NCBI GenBank assembly: GCA_027596195.1
Contig: JADGJG010000310.1
Coordinates: 1-24,524, forward strand
DNA length: 24,524 nucleotides
From: Podochytrium sp. JEL0797
Lineage: Eukaryota > Chytridiomycota > Chytridiomycetes > Chytridiales > Chytriomycetaceae
Direction of reading: 5' to 3'
Shown: positions 18,083 through 24,524 of the stretch, piece after piece
Layout: the number at the start of each line of letters is the position of its first letter
Position numbering within the stretch: position 1 is the first letter of the stretch
Made by a program: the position numbers and the translations under genes
Notes under the pieces: model-generated
The model's input: the letters and a program-made list of their open reading frames with translations, nothing else
Told to the model about the DNA's origin: nothing
The model's database searches: none

Positions 18083-20214
18083 ATGTCACAACGCATTCAC
18101 TTTGGGGCACTGGATGGATCCTCGATTTCGCATGGACAGCACAGCACAGCTGGCGGACGGAGTCTCGAAGACCTTGGTTTGTACTTACCACGAAACAAAC
18201 AACGACTAACACTGTGCAGACAGCGGCCCCTCTGGCCTCAGCGCGGTGCCTCTCGGAGCTGAGCAGCAGGCGATGCTCGAGGACTTTGAGCGCAAGAAGC
18301 GCGCGCGCGCCGTGGCCGTGCCGACCGAGGACAAGAAAGTTCGCGCGTTTCTGCGCCGCTTTGGCGTGCCAATCACCTTGTTTGGCGAGGGCCCTGGTGC
18401 GTTCTTTGTTGTCTAGGAAGCGTGCTTTTGTTGTCTAGGGAGCGTGTCCTAGTCTCACTCCTCTTTCGCTAGGCGACCGCAGAGACCGTCTGCGCGAAAT
18501 GATGACTGCGCGCTTCGAGGCCGGTCTTGACCAGCCCGAGCCGGAAAGTGACTCGGACGAATGGGATTCAGACGATGATTCTGATGACAGTGACGAGGCG
18601 CCGCAGGATGAAGAGTTTTACCACGAAGGTGCGTTTGGGGATCGGGGGTCGGAGTTTTGCTCACCTGTTCGTGGCAGGCGGAAGAGACCTCTTTGACTCG
18701 CGCCAGTACTTTCTCAACTGGTCGTTACCACGTGCTGCAAGGAGAGTTGCCGCCCAACGCGCGGAGCTGCAGGTCAGCTTGATGTCGCGGAAAAAGACGA
18801 AGCTCGACTGGTTCAACCATCTCAAGGTAACGCCTTGCTGCACTTCTGTCGATTCGACCCTTCTCAATTGCGTTCCTCACAGACATTCTCATTTGCCGCA
18901 TCCCAAATTGGAGACGAACGTCCGCTCGGATACTGCGCGTTTTCCCCCAACTCGCGTCTATTGGCGACCGGTGCCTGGTCTGGACTCGTGAAACTGTGGT
19001 CGATTCCAGACTGCGACCATGTTCTCACTTTGAAGGGACAAAAAGAGCGCGTGAGTGGGATCGCGTTTCACCCGGGCAGCACGTTGTCGCAAACCGCGGG
19101 ATCGTTGAATTTGGTCACGAGTGGGATGGACGGAACTGTGAATTTGCACAACTTTGTGAGGTTTGATCGAATTTTGATTTGGGTGTTTTTTGTGACGGGG
19201 CTGATGACGCGAGATTTTTTGGATTCTCTTCACAGCAACACACCCATTGGACAACTCGTGGGCCATGAACAGCGAGTCGCTCGAGTCGCGTTCCATCCTT
19301 CTGGAAGATTTATCGGAACCGCAAGGTAATATATTCTCGTTTTGCGATTTCCCGTAGCCGGATTATTTGCTCACCCATCTGCGCACACCTTTGAAAACGA
19401 ACCCTGCAGTTTCGATCGAACATGGCGTCTTTGGGACTCGGAAACCACGGCCGAATTGCTCTTGCAAGAAGGACACTCGCGTGAAGTGTTTGCGATCGGA
19501 TTCCAGGGCGATGGGGCCCTTGTGGCCACTGCGTAAGTGTCTTTTGTTGTCTCAATTCCTCAATATTCACGCACGACCATATGTCATTCCTAACGCGCCC
19601 CCTTTTTTCCCTCCGCTCAAAAAAGCGGATATGACGGCATCGGTCGCGTCTGGGACCTCCGCTCCGGCCGTTCCATCATGGTTCTTCAAGGCCACGTGAA
19701 ACCCATCCTCTGTCTCGACTGGTCACCCAACAGCCACGTTCTCGCGACAGGGTCCGAAGACAACGCGATCCGCATCTGGGACATTCGCCAGGCCAAATGC
19801 ACGTACACGATCCCTGCGCACACGAACCTCGTGAGCAATATTAAGTTTTGGGCGGCCGGCGATGGGTTTGAGAGTCCCGGTGCGGCGGAAGGGTGGAAGA
19901 TTGGGGATGCGCCGCGGTTCAAGACTGTAGAAGGGTGTGAAGAAGAGGTGGATGATGATGATGAAATGAAGGATGGGGAGGAAGAGGATACGAGGGGGGA
20001 TGTGAGTTTACGGAAGCAGTTGTTGACGGGGGGGCATTTGGTGTCGAGCAGTTATGACGGCACGTGCAAGATTTTTAGTGAAGGGGATTGGAAGACGGTC
20101 AAGAGTTTGGCGGGGCTTGAGGGCAAAGTGATGGGGTGTGATGTGAGTGCGGATGGCAAGTATATCGCGACGGCGAGCTATGATCGGACGTTCAAGTTGT
20201 TTGGGCCGGAATGA
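18083..20214 (+). CDS. PRPF4: U4/U6 small nuclear ribonucleoprotein Prp4 (8 exons)
   Basis: Exons 18083-18176, 18220-18396, 18473-18628, 18678-18826, 18883-19160, 19236-19325, 19410-19532 and 19626-20214 give 551 residues. Prp4 is part of the U4/U6.U5 tri-snRNP, where it binds U4/U6 with Prp3 in the nucleus. The N-terminal PRP4/SFM motif is clear ([19 protein letters not shown], then [17 protein letters not shown]), followed by a Ser/Asp-rich acidic segment, the linker helix ([17 protein letters not shown]) and a WD40 propeller ending in [13 protein letters not shown]. Exon phases restore conserved text at every junction. For exon 5 the donor is GTTTGA at 19161, not the nearer GTGAGG, because only that keeps [13 protein letters not shown] in frame. 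A 50-60-residue acidic insertion lies between the last two blades. Introns are 43-93 nt. Confidence 0.93.
18399..18441 (+). repeat. Tandem 21-bp duplication in PRPF4 intron 2, each copy with an acceptor-like CTAG
   Basis: Within intron 2, TTGTTGTCTAGGAAGCGTGC is followed directly by TTGTTGTCTAGGGAGCGTGT. Each unit ends a T-rich tract with TCTAG (AG at 18415-18416 and 18436-18437), resembling the true acceptor at 18471-18472. Use of either decoy leads to an in-frame stop before or at the true junction. Confidence 0.75.
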
Positions 20215-20342
20215 ATGGAGGCGCGGGGGGTGTGTGGGTTTTTGAGGAGGTGCATGCTGCTAATATGATGCAAATATATTGTTGTTTGGGAATGCGTGTG
20301 TTTGTTGCGTTGGTTGCGTGGTACGCATGATCTCGTTCTCCA

Positions 20343-20490
20343 TTTGTTCGCGAACGCGTATAAAAACGTAACACTACAGTCGACACCGACGCTACTATAG
20401 GAGCATTGCTGGCATTGCTTGAGCAGGCGCCGCGAGTTGCAGCACACTGCAAGAGAGTCGATTTTTTGGCCCACCCCTCTTTCATCGCAA
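20343..20490 (+). promoter_or_regulatory. Upstream region of RPS4 copy 1
   Basis: TTTGTTCGCGAACGCG (20343-20358) contains the palindrome TTCGCGAA and the same TGTTCGCG core found upstream of RACK1. TATAAAA follows at 20359-20365. One copy of the element that is repeated upstream of RPS4 copy 2 is recognisable (GCATTGCTTGAG near 20414, then TTTTTTGGCCCACCCCTCTTTC near 20462-20483), running to ATCGCAAAAATG at the start codon. The pyrimidine-rich block just before the ATG is the probable transcription start region. Confidence 0.5.
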
Positions 20491-20492
20491 AA

Positions 20493-21765
20493 ATGGTGAG
20501 ACCGCTTGACGTGCCCTGGCCCACCGTCCATCCCCACCAGACCATCCCACACCATCGCCATCGGGCAGTACGATGACCATCAGCGTTTCAGCAGCTCATA
20601 TGAGATACAACCTTGGGGGCCTCTGATGGGATGATTGTGACTTTGATGCTTTCTCCCGCGAGATGCCATCTCGTCAAAATCAAACGTGCGGCCAATCATG
20701 CGAGCCCAACTGGACGAATTCACGAGATATGCGCATCTGCCGTCTGTGATATTTGGTTCCTAGTCGTTGTCGGTTGTCTGCTGGCCGAGTCTCAGAAACT
20801 GATTTGGATCGAACCGAACATACTGCGAACGAAGTCTCCTCTCATCACCCCGCTTCCAACGAATCACTATTCTGACGATTACGAATTCTAACGAATCTAT
20901 TTCTTGTTTGACAGACTCGCGGACCTAAGAAGCACATGAAGCGCGTACGTACCGAATTTCGAATACTCAGCTGGAACGAATTACTCACGTTATTACTCTC
21001 TGTGTATTATAGCTTGCGGCCCCCAAGCACTGGATGCTTGACAAACTCACCGGAACCTGGGCTCCCCGTCCCTCCCCCGGTCCCCACAAGCTCCGCGAAT
21101 CCCTCCCCCTCATCATCTTCCTCCGCAACCGTCTCAAGTACGCTTTGACCAACCAGGAGGTCAAGGCCATTGTCATGCAGCGTTCCATCAAGGTTGACGG
21201 AAAGGTCCGCACCGACATCACCTTCCCCGCTGGATTCATGGACGTCATCTCGATCGAGAAGACTGGCGAGAACTTCCGTCTTGTCTACGACACCAAGGGA
21301 CGTTTCTGCATCCACCGCATTGGAGAGGAGGAGGCCAAGTACAAGCTCGGAAAAGTGAAGCAGGTCAAGGTTGGAGCCAAGGGAATCCCCTTCGCGGTCA
21401 CCCACGACGGACGCACCTTCCGTTACCCGGACCCCAACGTGAAGGTCAACGACACTGTCAAGATTGACCTCACCAACAACAAGATTGCCGACTTTGTCAA
21501 GTTCGAGACTGGTAACTTGTGTTACATCACCGGAGGACGCAACATGGGACGTATCGGAGTCATCACCCAGCGTGAGCGTCACCACGGAGGTTTCGACATT
21601 GTCCACATCAAGGATGCCCTTGACAGACAGTTCGCCACCAGATTGTCCAACGTTTTCGTGATTGGTCAGGGAAACAAGGCTCTCATCTCGTTGCCCAAGG
21701 GCAAGGGTGTCAAGCTCACCATTTCTGAGGAGCGTGACAGACGCAGAGAGCAGGCCAACAACTAA
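20493..21765 (+). CDS. RPS4: 40S ribosomal protein S4 (eS4), copy 1 (3 exons, first coding exon is ATG only)
   Basis: Coding exons 20493-20495, 20915-20944 and 21013-21765 give 261 residues, the yeast length. The initiator codon stands alone: ATG is followed at once by a 419-nt intron (GTGAGA...GACAG), then ten codons ([10 protein letters not shown]), a 68-nt intron and the rest ([20 protein letters not shown]). Domains in order are the S4e N-terminal region (about 3-40), the S4 RNA-binding domain (40-105), the central S4e domain, a KOW-like segment ([18 protein letters not shown], about 175-195) and the C-terminal segment ending REQANN. eS4 binds 18S rRNA in the small subunit. Codons are strongly biased, as in RACK1. 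AATAAA is at 21853-21858. A second copy begins 2.2 kb after the stop on the same strand. Confidence 0.97.
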
Positions 21766-21852
21766 ATTAGTTTGAGATGAAAGAAATGTGTCATGTGTTT
21801 TTTTAAGTTTTGAATTAGTTTTTGTTGGTTTGAGGGTTGTATCGGATCCAAA

Positions 21853-21858
21853 AATAAA
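21853..21858 (+). terminator. Polyadenylation signal AATAAA of RPS4 copy 1
   Basis: A canonical hexamer lies 88 bp after the stop, followed by a T/G-rich tract (GTTGTTTTTGTGTTC). Confidence 0.65.
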
Positions 21859-21879
21859 CACTTGGTTGATGAATGTTGT

Positions 21880-22440
21880 TTTTGTGTTCAATATTGAATA
21901 CTGAAATTCTGCTTCGGCAACTAAACGAAACTTTTCTCATTAACGAATCGCGAAGCATAGGTTCCGCGTCTGCATCCAAACAGGTAATGGCAACCCAAAC
22001 GCGTCCATTCTCAGCATCTTTACTGTCGCACAGCCCGCTCTAGAATTCTTGTTGTCGAACTGTGTGCATACGCTGATTTATATTTGTACTCTGCGACAGG
22101 AACGGGAGTGGGGAAACCCTGCAACTGTATCAGTGTATTGGAATCAGTTTTGCGGAAGCCAATGGTGGTGTTTACTTGGAATGGTGTATGATTGAGTGAT
22201 TACGGGGTGAGGAATTGTGGATTCGTCATGCGCAAGTGACATTCATTAATTTTATGTATTACTGAAGGAGAATGAATGAGTGAATCATCCCCTTGAATCA
22301 TCCGCATTCCACATTCAAAGAATATCGTGTCTGCAGCCCGCAATCGTCGCCGCGCTGCTGCGCCACTGCGTCACACCAATTCTTTCTCTTTACTCCTTAT
22401 AAAACTATGGATCGCTCCGTGTCGCAAAGACCACAAATAT
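21880..22440. other. Intergenic region after RPS4 copy 1; no gene seen
   Basis: This is AT-rich sequence without a supported reading frame, RNA gene or repeat. It separates the RPS4 3' end from the decayed minus-strand gene to its right. Confidence 0.4.
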
Positions 22441-22441
22441 C

Positions 22442-23210
22442 TTATTTTCGCGTTTCGTCAACCCAATAAAATGTGCAAATACTTGTATCATTTGTTCTTT
22501 CCTCCTGGAGATTTTTGGCGTCGATGCAGTGAGAGTATTCCCGTTTTGCGTGTCGAAAATCTGTGATCGAGCAATTGTGACCTGCAAACCCCACGTATGT
22601 CCGCCTCGATGAAATCACATCGATTGCCCGTGGATGATGCATTTCTTTTTCGGCCTCTCTCCGGTCTCCACGAACGGCTGTTGTAAGAAAGTGTTCATTG
22701 ATACCGACTCGAATCTCTCCCCCATGGCAAGAAGTACTCTATCGCTCGGAATTGCTCTGTGAATGAGTCTTTGGGGTCGAATTGGAGTGTGTCACTGGGT
22801 CAGTCATCGGAGTCAACGCGCAGCATGAAACGCGACGTGCCTGGGCCCTTCTCCTGCATCGTCAAATATGATATGCGCATCTTCGACGTTCTTTGTCTGC
22901 GTTGCCCCAAAGTCAAATGGTTCGATTTTGCCTTTATCTTGCTCTTGAACCAAGCACGAAACAATGATTCACGTATTCTTCTGTCGGTGGATCCAGCATT
23001 TCCTCATCATGTTGCTCTGAATCAACGCTATTTTTGATCTACGCGTGAGGATTCTTCAATCCAATCCGCGCATGTAGCAAACTCACATGCGTTCTCACGC
23101 CGATTCATAACGTCAAGAGCACTCTGGAAACCACAACGCATTTCAGAAATGCGTATTTGAAGAGACGGGAGGGGTTTTGTGTCGCGCGTGTGAGCAGTTT
23201 GTCCGTCTTT
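22442..23210 (-). pseudogene. Decayed minus-strand gene, about 770 bp, family unknown
   Basis: Read leftward, protein-like segments follow one another in changing frames. 23210-23031 contains MRCGFQSALDVMNRRENACE and ends in TAG. 23023-22937 contains EEMLDPPTEEYVNHCFVL and ends in TAA. About 22950-22816 contains FGATQTKNVEDAHIIFDDAG and ends in TGA. About 22806-22698 contains DTLQFDPKDSFTEQFRAIEY. 22738-22442 is an uninterrupted 98 codons containing GGEIRVGINEHFLTTAV and RRTYVGFAGHNCSITDF. Each break needs one base change or a single-base shift, the pattern of an old pseudogene. No ordinary-length intron explains the breaks. I recognise no family. A competing 92-codon plus-strand frame (22759-23037) also looks protein-like, so the strand is not certain. 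Confidence 0.4.
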
Positions 23211-23214
23211 TTAA

Positions 23215-23640
23215 TCTTGGAGAATCCACTTTTCCTACTTAAACAAGTAGAAGGGAGGAAGAGATTTTCCTTTTTCGATTCGGATTTTCAGATATTCTGA
23301 TTTTTGCATATGACACAGGTTTCAGGATGCAGCAAATATGCAGAGAAGGCAGAAGCCCGCTTGAAATTAGAAGCAGGAGGAAGGGAATACTATCAAACGC
23401 GAGAGGTAAACTGAGTATTTGATTACTTGTTTGGCTTGTGGTTCTGAAGTTTCTTCTTTTCACTTTCCTTAAATATATTTTCATAGAAGGAAAGGGGAAA
23501 TGAAATAAGAATGGACGGACTCATTTCATAAAAACAGTATGAATGAATACGCGACCGCAAACACAAGCATCTCAAAGTGAATCAACACGCATACTCTTTC
23601 TACCACAACTGAATTAACTCTCAATTCTCCAGTGACCTAA
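23215..23640. other. Intergenic region; no gene seen
   Basis: This is AT-rich sequence between the decayed gene and the promoter repeats of RPS4 copy 2. Frames are short and without domains. Confidence 0.4.
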
Positions 23641-23642
23641 AT

Positions 23643-23938
23643 GCCGAGATGGTGTCATTTTTTGGTCCCCCCCTCTAATATCACGCTGCAGCCACGCATA
23701 GTACTATTTGAACGCGTAATATCCATTGACTACATTGCTTCAGCAGACGTTGCGGGTCGCAGTACGCGCCGAGATGGTGTCATATTTTGGTCCCCCCATC
23801 TTTATACTACAACTAAATGGATAAACACGGCTATTCAAACGTCTTCTCCATAGACTACATTGCTTGAGGAGACGCTGCGAATCGCCGTACGCGCCGAGAT
23901 GGTGTCATTTTTTGGTCCCCCCCTCTTTCCTCGCAAAA
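23643..23938 (+). repeat. Promoter tandem repeat upstream of RPS4 copy 2, 125-bp period, two full units and a partial third
   Basis: GCCGAGATGGTGTCATTTTT begins at 23643 and 23893, and a one-base variant at 23768, exactly 125 bp apart. Each is followed by TTGGTCCCCCC(A/C)TCT. Units one and two also share their tails (GACTACATTGCTT, then GAGACG(C/T)TGCG and GTACGC). The partial third unit runs directly into TTTCCTCGCAAAAATG, the start codon of RPS4 copy 2. Copy 1 has a single diverged version. The repeated piece therefore includes the probable initiator and 5' UTR region of RPS4. Confidence 0.85.
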
Positions 23939-24524
23939 ATGGTGAGACCGCTTGCCGCGCTCCCATCCCCACCGCACGTGCCATCAGACGGCCCCTGCAC
24001 ACCGCCAGTCGCATTGCCAGACGTATCCCTATTCGAATGATGGTCCACAGAGTGTTGGAATGGCTTGGATGGCCAGGGGATCGAGGGTTGATGGGCTCGA
24101 ATCGGCGAGATGGCATCCGGTGGCCCATGGCTCTCCCGCTCAATGACGGCACGAATCGAATCGAATTACGAAGGAACGAATCTCGCAGAGTTGGAGGGGG
24201 TCGTGATGTTGGATTGGTGCGGGGGGTCACCATGAACTCGCAATCGCGAAATCTCAATCTCCAACCCCAGCGGATTCAGCGTTCAGCGCTCACTCCCCCG
24301 AACTCTCCGTCAATACCGAATCAGAGCGCTTTACTAAACTCTCTATTTCTTTTTCTATTGCTGCCGTCGATAATCAGACTCGTGGACCTAAGAAGCACAT
24401 GAAGCGCGTACGTACCGAATTTCGAATACTCACTCTCAGCCCAACGAATTACTCACGTATTCCTCTCACTGTATTATAGCTTGCGGCCCCCAAGCACTGG
24501 ATGCTTGACAAACTCACCGGAACC
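23939..24524 (+). CDS. RPS4: 40S ribosomal protein S4 (eS4), copy 2, 3' part outside window
   Basis: Coding exons are 23939-23941 (ATG alone), 24378-24407 ([10 protein letters not shown]) and 24480 onward ([15 protein letters not shown]), cut by the window edge. The exon-intron structure is the same as in copy 1. The visible 45 bases of exon 3 are identical to copy 1 and exon 2 differs by one synonymous base (CGT for CGC). Intron 2 (72 nt) is closely related to that of copy 1 with small indels, whereas intron 1 (436 nt) is alignable only over its first 13 or so bases. Nothing visible is broken, so it is probably a functional paralogue, but most of the coding sequence is not in view. Confidence 0.9.

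Noticed and set aside
20496..20914. snoRNA in the long RPS4 intron 1
   Set aside because: Only degenerate box C-like strings (GGATGATTG) occur, and the nearest CTGA is about 170 nt away; copy 2 has no matching element.
22759..23037. 92-codon plus-strand open frame
   Set aside because: It starts at an ATG and is uninterrupted, but it has no recognisable domain and overlaps several protein-like minus-strand segments that extend well beyond it. Kept as the main alternative.
1..24524. tRNA, rRNA or CRISPR features
   Set aside because: I found no tRNA B-box with matching arms on either strand, no rRNA segments, and no regularly spaced short repeats with unique spacers; the only regular array is the RPS4 promoter repeat.

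Overview
The window is eukaryotic nuclear DNA, most likely from an early-diverging (zoosporic, chytrid-like) fungus. The genes are split by short GT-AG introns (about 50 to 270 nt, with longer first introns in the RPS4 copies), intergenic spaces are short, AATAAA signals sit just after stop codons, and the U24-type snoRNA lies in a RACK1 intron, the same host gene as budding yeast snR24. A C-terminal piece of a Fanzor/TnpB-type nuclease at the left edge also fits such a genome. The taxon is an inference from these features, not a database match.

Layout. Positions 2-253 hold the end of a Fanzor/TnpB-like ORF that starts outside the window. Positions 254-3400 are gene-poor, with simple repeats, a degenerate 78-bp tandem repeat and scattered decayed reading frames, followed on the minus strand (3426-3891) by a broken gene. 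A compact plus-strand block follows: a short-chain dehydrogenase/reductase (4251-5241), a RING-H2 E3 ligase starting only 37 bp later (5279-7230), the mitochondrial NAD-isocitrate dehydrogenase catalytic subunit (7373-8886) and an R3H-domain protein (9053-10397). Positions 10490-12900 are a minus-strand graveyard, including a truncated, internally deleted copy of the next gene. The intact minus-strand gene (12993-15611) encodes an 846-residue DEDDy 3'-5' exonuclease of the WRN-exo/RNase D type with an unrecognised C-terminal region and two SUMO-interaction-like motifs. It diverges from RACK1 (15915-17380), whose second intron carries a U24-like C/D snoRNA. PRPF4 (18083-20214), a U4/U6 snRNP protein, follows, then RPS4 (20493-21765). 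After 1.7 kb containing another decayed minus-strand gene, a second RPS4 copy begins (23939 to the window edge) behind a tandem array of its own core promoter with a 125-bp period.

How the genes relate. There is no operon-like pathway. RACK1 and the two RPS4 copies are 40S ribosome components, the snoRNA inside RACK1 would modify 25S rRNA, and RACK1 and RPS4 upstream regions share a TGCGAACA/TGTTCGCG-type motif, suggesting ribosomal-protein co-regulation. PRPF4 and the RING, R3H, SDR and IDH genes are ordinary housekeeping or regulatory genes. The most unusual material is the exonuclease with its degenerate paralogue, the U24 homologue with an apparently changed second guide, the RPS4 duplication with a repeated promoter, and the Fanzor remnant.
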